A stretch of DNA of 59,909 bases, from contig JAHYJN010000013.1 in the NCBI GenBank assembly GCA_019428905.1, positions 1-59,909 on the forward strand, given 5' to 3'. A model generated the notes under the pieces. The model saw only the letters and a list, made by a program, of their open reading frames with translations, did not search any database and had not been told where the DNA came from. This document shows, in pieces, positions 16,971-24,952 of this stretch. Position numbers and translations under genes: made by a program. Origin of the DNA: Candidatus Brevefilum sp. Its GTDB lineage: Bacteria; Chloroflexota; Anaerolineae; Anaerolineales; Anaerolineaceae. Within the stretch, counting starts at the first letter, position 1, and every line of letters begins with the position of its first letter.

Positions 16971-18359
16971 TCAAGATCCTGTTTCTCGGTTGCGCAACTT
17001 ATCAAGAACCAACTGGCTGAGCTGGGTGGCATCACCAGCAGAGAAAACGATTGCGATGTCACCAGGAACCAGGTTGGCGAGCAAGTGCTCCGCTGCCAGG
17101 TCGAAATCTGGCGCATAGCTGGCTTTGGCAGAAGGCAGCGTGCTTGCGATCTCTTCCGCAGAATAGCCAGGGTCTTTCTCCCTGGCGGCATAAATCTTCA
17201 GCACAAGGACTTTATCAGCAAGCGCTAAGGCTTGGGCAAAACCCTGGGCAAGATTTTGCGTTCGGGTGTACGTATGCGGCTGCCAGATCGCCCAGACCCG
17301 CTGTTCGGGATAGCGTGAATGGGCAGCTTCCAGCGTAGCCGCGATCTCGCTGGGATGATGGCCGTAATCATCAATCATCGTAACCCCATCTCCTTCGCCC
17401 AAAATCTCAAAACGGCGTCCTGTGCCAGAAAATTCCGCCATGGCTTGGATGGCGCTCTCCAGGGATAAATCGAGTTGATGAATGGCACCCAAGGCGGCTG
17501 TGGCGTTAAGCACATTATGCCGTCCAGGGACATTGAGCCTGACCCGGCCGAGGTGCTTACGCCATCCATTCCCGTTCTGGTATGTCAGGTCAAATTGATA
17601 GAACCCGTCGCTCAGTGTGATTTGATCGGCAAGATAGTTTGCATCAGAGGAGGAGCCGTATCCCAGGTAGCGGTGATGCGACAAAGTTTGTTGCGCCAAA
17701 AGCGCACGTGTTTCGGAGTCGTCCAGGCACATTAATGTTTTCCCGTCGGGACGAACCCGGTCCAAAAAGGCTTGAAAAGCCGCCCGATAATCGGCAGGGG
17801 TGGGGAAGCAATCAGGGTGATCATGCTCAATGTTGGTGATGATGGCGATGGTTGGTGCCAAGCCCAGGAACATGTGATCGTATTCGTCAGCCTCGATCAC
17901 AAAAAATGGCCCGGTTCCCGCATGGGCGTTGACTGACAGCTGGTTGACGACCCCGCCCGAAATAAAACTGGGGTCTTGGCCTAAACAGTGCAGGATCCAG
18001 ATCAGCATGGCTGTTGTGGTGGTTTTACCGTGGCTGCCTGCCACCGCTAGTGTGCGTTTGGCTTGGGTCAGCGTTTCGAGGAATTCCCTGCGCTTCAGGA
18101 CAGGGATGCCTCCCTGGAGGGCAGCAGTCACTTCCGGGTTATCATCTGGAATGGCTGAGGAGCGAATCACGAGGTGTGCGCCGGCGATGTTGTGTGGGTC
18201 ATGGCCAAGGAAAGTACGGGCACCCTTGTCGCTGACGGCATTGAACAAAGGGGAGGCTTCACGGTCTGAACCGCTGACCATGTAGCCTTGTTCAATAAGG
18301 ACCTGGGCAATGGCTGAAAGCCCTGCGCCGCCAATTCCGATCAAGTGTATGTGTTTCAT
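16971..18359 (-). CDS. murC: UDP-N-acetylmuramate--L-alanine ligase
   Basis: 462 aa from the ATG at 18359, which overlaps the stop of the previous gene (TGATG). The Rossmann-like N-domain starts MKHIHLIGIGGAGLSAIA. The ATP loop is AGSHGKTTTTAML, and the central domain has EADEYDHMFLGL and TNIEHDHPDCF with the metal-binding residues. The C-domain carries DDYGHHPSEIAATLEAA and the WQPHTYTRT loop. It adds the first amino acid to UDP-MurNAc in the cytoplasm. Placed directly before murB and ddl. Confidence 0.97.
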   Translation of the reverse strand: MKHIHLIGIGGAGLSAIAQVLIEQGYMVSGSDREASPLFNAVSDKGARTFLGHDPHNIAGAHLVIRSSAIPDDNPEVTAALQGGIPVLKRREFLETLTQAKRTLAVAGSHGKTTTTAMLIWILHCLGQDPSFISGGVVNQLSVNAHAGTGPFFVIEADEYDHMFLGLAPTIAIITNIEHDHPDCFPTPADYRAAFQAFLDRVRPDGKTLMCLDDSETRALLAQQTLSHHRYLGYGSSSDANYLADQITLSDGFYQFDLTYQNGNGWRKHLGRVRLNVPGRHNVLNATAALGAIHQLDLSLESAIQAMAEFSGTGRRFEILGEGDGVTMIDDYGHHPSEIAATLEAAHSRYPEQRVWAIWQPHTYTRTQNLAQGFAQALALADKVLVLKIYAAREKDPGYSAEEIASTLPSAKASYAPDFDLAAEHLLANLVPGDIAIVFSAGDATQLSQLVLDKLRNRETGS

Positions 18360-18889
18360 CAGATGAACACCACCAATACAAATACGAAGGATAAGGCCAC
18401 CGCAATGTAGATCAAAGGCGGTTGCAGCCACTGGGGCGGTAAAATCTCAATCAACCCTAAGGCATTCTGACCTGCTTCTGTGACTGTGTCAGGAGGAGAA
18501 ATCCAGTTGAATGGATAATTTGCCATTAGTAAGAAATACCAAGCCGAGCCAAATATCATATAGCCATTGACACCGCCAATGAAACCGCCTAAAAGCACAT
18601 CCTCAAACCGGTCCCGAACAAATTTCTGGCTGTCGATCAGCCGGGGGAGCCTTGGCCCCTGGTAGGCGAAGAAGGTCATTAAAATCAGGATGGCCATGCG
18701 TACCCAAAACGATGATTCGGTGGTGAGGTGATCCCGAACCAGCGGGATGTAGGATTCCATGACATTGACCAGGAACAAGGCCAGCACCACACCGGAGGTG
18801 ACCAAGATTTCCTTGGCCCAACCGCGCATGGCACCGATCATGGCGAACATGATTACATACATCCAGAAAAGAACCGATAGACTGATCAT
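18359..18889 (-). CDS. CvpA-like membrane protein
   Basis: 176 aa with four hydrophobic helices (about residues 5-20, 28-46, 64-80 and 100-122) plus a hydrophobic C-terminus ending at the last residue. The start pattern with GAMRGWAKEILVTSGVVLAL resembles CvpA-family proteins (G..RG...E), whose role in envelope stability is poorly known. Its ATG overlaps the murG stop (ATGA) and its stop overlaps the murC start (TGATG), so it is fully embedded in the cell wall operon. The CvpA call is by pattern only; function is unassigned. Confidence 0.7.
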   Translation of the reverse strand: MISLSVLFWMYVIMFAMIGAMRGWAKEILVTSGVVLALFLVNVMESYIPLVRDHLTTESSFWVRMAILILMTFFAYQGPRLPRLIDSQKFVRDRFEDVLLGGFIGGVNGYMIFGSAWYFLLMANYPFNWISPPDTVTEAGQNALGLIEILPPQWLQPPLIYIAVALSFVFVLVVFI

Positions 18890-19989
18890 GTGGTTAAATC
18901 TCCATTCCCAACCCCGGATATCTCGTACATCAGTTCGGCGATTTTCTGGGCTGCGTCAGGCGTAGACAGGGAAGCCATGGCCTGGCTCATGCTTGAAAGA
19001 TGGGCAGGATCAGCGATTAAGCTGTGGATCCGATCATATAAATCGGTTTGGAGGTCCTCGTCGCGCAAGATCACAGCAGCCCCGCGTTCAGCGAGGTAAC
19101 TGGCATTGACCTGCTGGTAGCGCCAGGCATACGGATAGGGAACTAGGATCGCTGGCAAACCAAACAGGGGATATTCTCCGAGAACGGAAGCACCAGCCCG
19201 TGAAACGATCAGGTCTGCGGCCGCTAAGGCCGCACCCATTTCATGCAGGTACGGAAAAGCCTGGTAACGTTTGGCTTGAATGGGTGATAGGGTTTGTGCA
19301 TTAGCATCAATTTCCTTCCAATCCAGGTGTCCTGCCAAGTGGATCACCTGCATTTGTTCAAGGAGTTTGGGCAGGATCTTCATCAGTGCGTTATTGATCG
19401 ATCGGGCTCCTTTGCTGCCCCCCGCAACTGTCAGGGTGGGGAGGTGAGGGTCAAAACCAAAATAATCCAGCGCTCTTTCGCGGTTCCATTCACGCAATCC
19501 TGGTCGGATAGGGTATCCGGTAACTGTCAATTTAGCAGGATTGGGGAAGTAATCCCGGGAGGTATCGGTTGTGAGGGCAATGCGGTCAGCAAAACGTGCC
19601 AGGGCTTTAAGGGCCATCCCAGGCTCAATATCCGGCACATACAGCACTGACGGTCTTCCCATGGCTGCCACTGCCATAGGGAAGGCCAGGTAGCCACCGG
19701 TGAAGAACAGCAGGTTAGGGTTGAATTGCTTGAGGATCTGGCGCGAGGTGAGGAAACCCTTGATCAGCTCAAGGATATTTCCGGGCAGCTTACGCAAGCC
19801 AACGCCGTGCACACCGGCTGCAGGAATGGTGGTAAAGGGTGTGTTAATTCTGGTCACCAATGCCTCCTCCAAACCGCCGCGTCCACCGACCCACAGAACC
19901 TGGTCTTGTTCGAGCCCAAGGGCTTCAAGAACGGTTAGTGCGGGGTAGACTCCCCCGCCCGTCCCGCCTGCGCAGATCAACAACCGCAC
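18886..19989 (-). CDS. murG: MurG-type N-acetylglucosaminyltransferase, variant donor loop
   Basis: 367 aa, GT-B fold. It should move GlcNAc from UDP-GlcNAc to lipid I, making lipid II on the inner face of the membrane. Position in the cluster, length and the motifs FFTGGYLAFPMAVAA, VAGGSKGARSINNAL, IVSRAGASVLGEYPLFGLPA and YAWRYQQVNASYL support MurG. Two usually conserved sites differ. The first glycine loop reads GGTGGGVYPAL where most MurG have GGTGGH, so the His proposed as catalytic base in E. coli MurG is Gly. The HEQN acceptor motif is replaced by YVPDIEPG. It overlaps ftsW by 65 bases. Confidence 0.9.
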   Translation of the reverse strand: MRLLICAGGTGGGVYPALTVLEALGLEQDQVLWVGGRGGLEEALVTRINTPFTTIPAAGVHGVGLRKLPGNILELIKGFLTSRQILKQFNPNLLFFTGGYLAFPMAVAAMGRPSVLYVPDIEPGMALKALARFADRIALTTDTSRDYFPNPAKLTVTGYPIRPGLREWNRERALDYFGFDPHLPTLTVAGGSKGARSINNALMKILPKLLEQMQVIHLAGHLDWKEIDANAQTLSPIQAKRYQAFPYLHEMGAALAAADLIVSRAGASVLGEYPLFGLPAILVPYPYAWRYQQVNASYLAERGAAVILRDEDLQTDLYDRIHSLIADPAHLSSMSQAMASLSTPDAAQKIAELMYEISGVGNGDLTT

Positions 19990-21151
19990 TGCGTGTACTC
20001 CTTTCTGATGATTTTTGTTCCATCGATGCTTTCGAAATGTTCATAATAATGCCAATTGATGTGAGGGTTACCACCATACTTGATCCGCCGGCACTGATGA
20101 AGGGCAAGGCATTGCCTGTGAAGGGCAATAAACCAACTAATACCGCCATGTTCATCAGCGCTTCCAGTCCAATCCAGGTTGTCAGCCCGAAGGCAAGCAA
20201 AGATCCTAACTGGTCTGGGGCATTTTTTGCGATGACCAGGCCGCGCCAGATCAGGAGACAAAACATGAGAACCAGGAAAAACCCGCCCAAGATCCCGGTT
20301 TCCTCAGCCACAACAGCAAAGATGCTGTCGGTGGGGGCGAGGGGTAAGCCTGTGAATTTGGTGTCCGCCTGGCCAATGCCAACGCCTAACCATCCGCCCT
20401 TGACAACAGCTTCTAAGCTGCGCTGAATGTGATAGCTGCTTTCGAGGGGGTTGTTAAAGCCGGTCAGGTAGGCGTTCATGCGGATACGACCGGTGGGGTA
20501 GATGAAAACCAGCGGCAAGCCGCCCACGAGGGCGACAACCATGATAATCAAGATAACCTTCCAGTCACATCCCGCCAAAAACAGAAGGATGCCCCCAAGC
20601 ACGAGCACCGTCACGGCTGCAGAGAGATCGGGCTGAAGCATGATTAACATAAAGGTCACCCCAAGGATGATGCCCAACGGGATCAGGGCGAGTTGAAGGT
20701 TGTTGAGAGTCTCCTTGCGACCATAAAGCCAAAATGACAAATAGATGACAATGACGGCTTTCGCCAACTCTGAGGGTTGGATCGACCCGCCAATTAACAT
20801 ACGGGTGACCTCTGCCCCACGCTGCTCGTTGGCGATTAAGACTGCAATCAGCAGCAATAGGGTGCCAACCCACATCGGCACCAGGATTTTGCGGTAGTGA
20901 TGATAGTTGATAAAGCTGGCGATGGCAGCAAACACCAACCCAATCAGGACCCATAAGATCTGCCGACCGAAGATGTAAGTTGGTCCTTGTCCCATCAGGA
21001 TAGAGAAATCCCAACTCGCTGAGTAGACCATCAGCAAGCCAAACACAAGCAATACGATCACGATCAGTAATAATGGCACATCGAACGGCAATTTGATCGA
21101 TCGCGACTTGCCCGATTTGGCTGCTTTGGTTACGTAAGTTCCTTCACCCAT
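19925..21151 (-). CDS. ftsW: SEDS glycosyltransferase FtsW (lipid II polymerase)
   Basis: 408 aa with about ten TM helices. SEDS-family marks: FGLLMVYSAS in helix 1, IGGSIQPSELAKAVIVIYLS, MLIMLQPDLSAAV (the QPDLS motif with the catalytic-site Asp), YHIQRSLEAVVKGGWLGVGI, TDSIFAVVAEETGILGG and PFISAGGSSMVVTL near the C-terminus. It polymerises glycan at the septum with the class B PBP encoded four genes upstream. The start overlaps the end of murD by 22 bases. No second SEDS gene (rodA) is in the window. Confidence 0.95.
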   Translation of the reverse strand: MGEGTYVTKAAKSGKSRSIKLPFDVPLLLIVIVLLVFGLLMVYSASWDFSILMGQGPTYIFGRQILWVLIGLVFAAIASFINYHHYRKILVPMWVGTLLLLIAVLIANEQRGAEVTRMLIGGSIQPSELAKAVIVIYLSFWLYGRKETLNNLQLALIPLGIILGVTFMLIMLQPDLSAAVTVLVLGGILLFLAGCDWKVILIIMVVALVGGLPLVFIYPTGRIRMNAYLTGFNNPLESSYHIQRSLEAVVKGGWLGVGIGQADTKFTGLPLAPTDSIFAVVAEETGILGGFFLVLMFCLLIWRGLVIAKNAPDQLGSLLAFGLTTWIGLEALMNMAVLVGLLPFTGNALPFISAGGSSMVVTLTSIGIIMNISKASMEQKSSERSTRSAVVDLRRRDGRGSLPRTNRS

Positions 21152-22521
21152 TGTATAAATCGCTTTCCACGTTGTTCAAAATCAATAAACTCATCGAAAC
21201 TGGTGCCGCCAGGCGAAAGGAGGACGACATCACCCGGGGAAACGCGTGCGGCAGCCTGTGTGACCGCACCCTCAAGCCCTTCGCACAGGTCGACGGTAAA
21301 AGGACGTGCATCTGGGTCTAGCTGGCCTAGCGCTGTGTGGATCAAGTGTGCAGCTTCACCAAACAAAACCAAATGGTCCACTTTTCGACGGATGACAGCA
21401 GCCAGATCTTGCCAAGGCAGGTCTTTGTCACGTCCGCCTGCAAGCAAGATGATCGGTTCTTCGAAAGATTCAAGGGCTGCTATGGTTCGCTCGGGCGAAG
21501 TGGCAATTGAGTCGTTGTACCAGGCTGCACCGCCCCATTCTCGGACGAATTCCAGGCGATGGGGAACACCGGCAAAGGCGACAATACCCTCATAAATTGC
21601 CTGGAGTGAAAAAGATGCTGCAGCTGAAATGGCAATTGCTGCCAAAATATTGTAGAGGTTATGCGTTCCGCGTAAATTTACCTGATCGGCTCTGACGATC
21701 TTTGCCACCTGGCCGCTGGCTTGCAGGTACAGCCGGCCTCGCTTGAAATATGTGGCATCCTGCTTGTCGTAAGGCGGGTTCAGACCAAAGGTGATCTGCC
21801 GGCCTTTTACCTCCGGGTAAAGCTTGCGTACGCGCAGGTCATCTCGATTCAACACCGCGATGTCCGCAGATGATTGGTGAGTCAGGATGTTGGATTTGGC
21901 TGAGATGTATTTCGCCATGTTAATGTGGCGGTCCAAATGGTTGGGCGTGAGATTTAAGATGGCGGCGATGTGCGGTGAGCGGCTCATGATTTCCAATTGA
22001 AAACTAGAAAGCTCCATGACGGCCAGGTCATCTGCTTGCATTTGATCAAGATCCTGGATGAGGGGATAGCCGATATTGCCACCCACCCAAACTTTGTTGT
22101 GTGGTTTTCTGAGGGCAAAATGCTGGCGTGCAATCTCACCGACCAAGGCGGTGGTGGTGGTTTTACCAGAGGAGCCGGTAATCCCGATCACCGGGCACGG
22201 TGTCTCTTCCAGGAAAACCTGGGAGTCATTCGAGAGGGGGATGTTACGGCGGGAAGCCTCCTGGACGATTGGCAGGTTGAGCGGAACGCCGCCCGAGAGA
22301 TACACCAGGTGTGTCCCATCGAGAATTTCAAAGGGATGGTCGCCTGTGACCCAGGTGATATTGGAGGCTGCTAATTCGTTACGTGGACCCTGCAATTCCT
22401 CTTCGGAACGGCGGTCATTCAAGATAACGTGTGCACCTTTGGCGGCAAGAAAGCGCGAGAGGGCTAAGCCCTGGCGGGCTGCGCCGATCATTACAACTTG
22501 CTTCCCTTCCCATTGATTCAT
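21130..22521 (-). CDS. murD: UDP-N-acetylmuramoyl-L-alanine--D-glutamate ligase
   Basis: 463 aa, Mur ligase. The N-terminal domain has QVVMIGAARQGLALSRFLA and NDRRSEEELQ, the P-loop is ITGSSGKTTTTALVGEIA, then VMELSSFQLEIMSRSPHIAA (carbamylated-Lys/ELSSFQL signature of MurD) and NLTPNHLDRHINMAKYISAK. The C-domain has YNDSIATSPERTIAALES and LLSPGGTSFDEFIDFEQRGK. It adds D-Glu to UDP-MurNAc-L-Ala. It follows mraY by 3 bases. Confidence 0.97.
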   Translation of the reverse strand: MNQWEGKQVVMIGAARQGLALSRFLAAKGAHVILNDRRSEEELQGPRNELAASNITWVTGDHPFEILDGTHLVYLSGGVPLNLPIVQEASRRNIPLSNDSQVFLEETPCPVIGITGSSGKTTTTALVGEIARQHFALRKPHNKVWVGGNIGYPLIQDLDQMQADDLAVMELSSFQLEIMSRSPHIAAILNLTPNHLDRHINMAKYISAKSNILTHQSSADIAVLNRDDLRVRKLYPEVKGRQITFGLNPPYDKQDATYFKRGRLYLQASGQVAKIVRADQVNLRGTHNLYNILAAIAISAAASFSLQAIYEGIVAFAGVPHRLEFVREWGGAAWYNDSIATSPERTIAALESFEEPIILLAGGRDKDLPWQDLAAVIRRKVDHLVLFGEAAHLIHTALGQLDPDARPFTVDLCEGLEGAVTQAAARVSPGDVVLLSPGGTSFDEFIDFEQRGKRFIQWVKELT

Positions 22522-22524
22522 GAT

Positions 22525-23523
22525 TTACTCCACAAAAACCAGGGCAATGCCCAGCATCGTAAATACTAAACTGATCAGCCAAAACCGCTGTACGACTTGA
22601 GTCTCGCTCCACCCGGAGAGCTCAAAATGATGGTGAAGCGGTGCCATCTTGAAGAAGCGTTTGCCATGCGTGGCTTTGAAGTACAAGACTTGAATGACCA
22701 CACTTAATGCCTCACTGAATGGGATCACCGCAAGCAAAGGGATGATGATCCAGTTCCCGGTCATCAACGCTACAACTGCCAGGGTTGCACCTAAAGCCAG
22801 AGAACCGGTATCGCCCATGTAAAGCATGGCGGGGTGAACGTTGAACCACAAAAAGCCAAACAGCGCACCCACCAGGGAGAAGCAAAAACGTGCTAAATAG
22901 ATTTGTCCCTGAATCACCGCAACGAGCCCGAAACCCATAAAAGCTGTGGCTGAAATCAAGCCGGCTAAGCCATCCAACCCGTCGGTAAAGTTGACCGCAT
23001 TTGACATCCCGACAATGATAAAAACAGCGATTGGGATATAGAGGACGCCCAAGTTGATCGGTTCTGGGGCGGTAAACCAGATCAGCTGGGGTACGTCCAA
23101 AAGGTCACGCAAGATAAAGGCAATGGCAATCGCAAACACAACCTGGAAGGTGAATTTAACGCTGGCACGCATACCCAAACCTTTGCGCGGCCCGCGAATG
23201 CCCTCCCAATCATCAATCATTCCCAACAGGGCATAGGCCCACATGGTCACCAAAGGCAGGAGAACGGAGCGCCCTAACAAGTTGAACCCAAAAATGGATA
23301 CAGCGTTAAAGAGGACCGTCAACAGTGTCACAGGGATCAGGATCATGAAACCACCCATGGTGGGGGTGCCCATCTTCTTCATGTGTTGATCGGGTCCATC
23401 TTCACGAATAATTTTGCCAATTCGCCAGGCTTTGAGCAAACGGATCAACGGTTCACCCCAGATGACCGTCATGATGAAACTGAGTCCGCTGATGGCGATG
23501 GCAAGTGGGCTATTTTCCATCAT
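22525..23523 (-). CDS. mraY: phospho-N-acetylmuramoyl-pentapeptide-transferase
   Basis: 332 aa, about ten TM helices. It attaches the MurNAc-pentapeptide to undecaprenyl phosphate, forming lipid I. Diagnostic stretches are KKMGTPTMGGFMILIP, LLGMIDDWEGI (Asp-Asp Mg site), SNAVNFTDGLDGLAGLISAT, and MLYMGDTGSLALGATL with THGKRFFKMAPLHHHFELSG (HHH motif). The start overlaps the murF stop (ATGATG), so the first or second ATG may be used. It overlaps murF by 4 bases. Confidence 0.97.
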   Translation of the reverse strand: MMENSPLAIAISGLSFIMTVIWGEPLIRLLKAWRIGKIIREDGPDQHMKKMGTPTMGGFMILIPVTLLTVLFNAVSIFGFNLLGRSVLLPLVTMWAYALLGMIDDWEGIRGPRKGLGMRASVKFTFQVVFAIAIAFILRDLLDVPQLIWFTAPEPINLGVLYIPIAVFIIVGMSNAVNFTDGLDGLAGLISATAFMGFGLVAVIQGQIYLARFCFSLVGALFGFLWFNVHPAMLYMGDTGSLALGATLAVVALMTGNWIIIPLLAVIPFSEALSVVIQVLYFKATHGKRFFKMAPLHHHFELSGWSETQVVQRFWLISLVFTMLGIALVFVE

Positions 23524-24941
23524 TCACCTCCTGCCAATGCTCGCAGGATGCGGTCCATCCGCATGCTGTTTGAGCCTTTGATAAGAACTCGATCGCCCTT
23601 TTGAATTAATCCTGCGACATGCTGGGCTGCCTGGTCTGAATCAGCGAACCACTGGAGATGGTCTTTAGGAAATCCATGGCTGATGGCAGCATCTGCGATG
23701 ATTTTGGCACGCTGTCCAACCAAAATCAGGGCGTCGGCTGCGGTTGCAGCGATTTGTCCAACAGTTTGATGACCTGACTGTTCATACTGGCCTAGTTCGA
23801 GCATATCCCCTAAAATCGCCACACGCCGACCTGGTAAAGCCCTGAGTAGTTCGAGGGCTGCGACAGTCGAGGTGGGTGAGGCATTATAGGTGTCATCGAG
23901 GATGGTCGTCCCATCCGGTAAAGTGAACGGGTGTAAGCGAAAGTCCAACCGGCTGTGAGCCAGACCGGTTGTGATCATTTCCCAATCCAATCCTTCGGCT
24001 AAGGCTACAGCTGTTGCACATAAGATGGTGTAGGCTGAAAAGGCGCCCAGGAGTGGGGAGCGGATGGGATGTTCGGCACCTTGGTAGGATAAGACACAGG
24101 ATATCCCCTCCAGTTCATGGGTTTGGATGTCCTTTGCCATCAGGTCACTTTTCTCGTTGATTCCATAAGAAAGGACGCGGGCATGAGTTAGGTGTGCCAT
24201 CTCGCGTACCCGGCTGTCGTCCATGTTGAGGATGGCAACGCCGTCTGGGGCAGGGGGTAGAGATTGGATCAATTCAGCCTTGCCTTTGGCAATTATCTCC
24301 TGTGAGCCAGCTCGCTCCGCATGGACGGTGCCGATGTTGGTGATGACCCCCACATGCGGGCGTGCAATCTCGCATAAGGTTTGGATCTCACCTGGGACAT
24401 AGAACCCCATCTCCAAGACGGCGTATTCGTGCTGCGGTCCCAACTCGAGCAGGGTTAATGGCAAGCCGATTTCGTTATTGCGGTTACCCGGGTTTTTTAG
24501 CACCGAATATTTTTGTGCCAGCAGAGCAGCGGTTAATTCCTTGGTCGAGGTTTTCCCGACGCTGCCTGTGATCCCAATCGTTCGTACCGGATGGTGAGCA
24601 CGCCAATGAGTCGCAATGGTGTGCAACGCGGTCAGCGAATCATCGACCCGCAGGCACATGGGCAGAGTCAGATTAACGGATGAGTCGGAAAAATGATCTT
24701 TTCGTAAATCGAGGATATGTTCAATACCGGACACGTTTTGATCGATCAAGGCCAAGGTGGCACCATTTTGGAAGGCTGATTGGACAAAGTCATGTCCATC
24801 TACCCGCTCACCGGGCAGCGCCACAAACAGGCTGCTCTCAACTGCTTGCCGTGAATCGATCACCACCCTGCTGATGGGGTGATCCAACAGTGGGATGTCT
24901 CGATCGGTCAGTGCGGAAACGATGTCCTTCAGGTTAATCAC
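23520..24941 (-). CDS. murF: UDP-N-acetylmuramoyl-tripeptide--D-alanyl-D-alanine ligase
   Basis: 473 aa. The start is GTG at 24941 with GAGG 7 bases upstream. Mur ligase with N-domain VVIDSRQAVESSLFVALPGE, ATP loop ITGSVGKTSTKELTAALLA at about residue 127, MurF-type NRNNEIGLPLTLLELG, EMGFYVPGEIQ and TNIGTVHAERAGS. The C-domain has DDTYNASPTSTVAALELL and KGSNSMRMDRIL. These are MurF rather than MurE features: the MurE DNPR-type substrate loop is missing. It adds D-Ala-D-Ala made by Ddl. No murE lies between the PBP gene and murF, its usual place. Confidence 0.94.
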   Translation of the reverse strand: MINLKDIVSALTDRDIPLLDHPISRVVIDSRQAVESSLFVALPGERVDGHDFVQSAFQNGATLALIDQNVSGIEHILDLRKDHFSDSSVNLTLPMCLRVDDSLTALHTIATHWRAHHPVRTIGITGSVGKTSTKELTAALLAQKYSVLKNPGNRNNEIGLPLTLLELGPQHEYAVLEMGFYVPGEIQTLCEIARPHVGVITNIGTVHAERAGSQEIIAKGKAELIQSLPPAPDGVAILNMDDSRVREMAHLTHARVLSYGINEKSDLMAKDIQTHELEGISCVLSYQGAEHPIRSPLLGAFSAYTILCATAVALAEGLDWEMITTGLAHSRLDFRLHPFTLPDGTTILDDTYNASPTSTVAALELLRALPGRRVAILGDMLELGQYEQSGHQTVGQIAATAADALILVGQRAKIIADAAISHGFPKDHLQWFADSDQAAQHVAGLIQKGDRVLIKGSNSMRMDRILRALAGGE

Positions 24942-24952
24942 AGATTGCCTCG

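Noticed and set aside
16961..17191. Longer MurB start at 17191
   Set aside because: The extension is the shifted frame of murC; the ATG at 16960 has an SD and normal MurB length.
23520..24941. Reading the murF gene as the missing murE
   Set aside because: It has MurF marks (NRNNEIGLPLTLL, KGSNSMRMDRIL) and no DNPR-type MurE loop.
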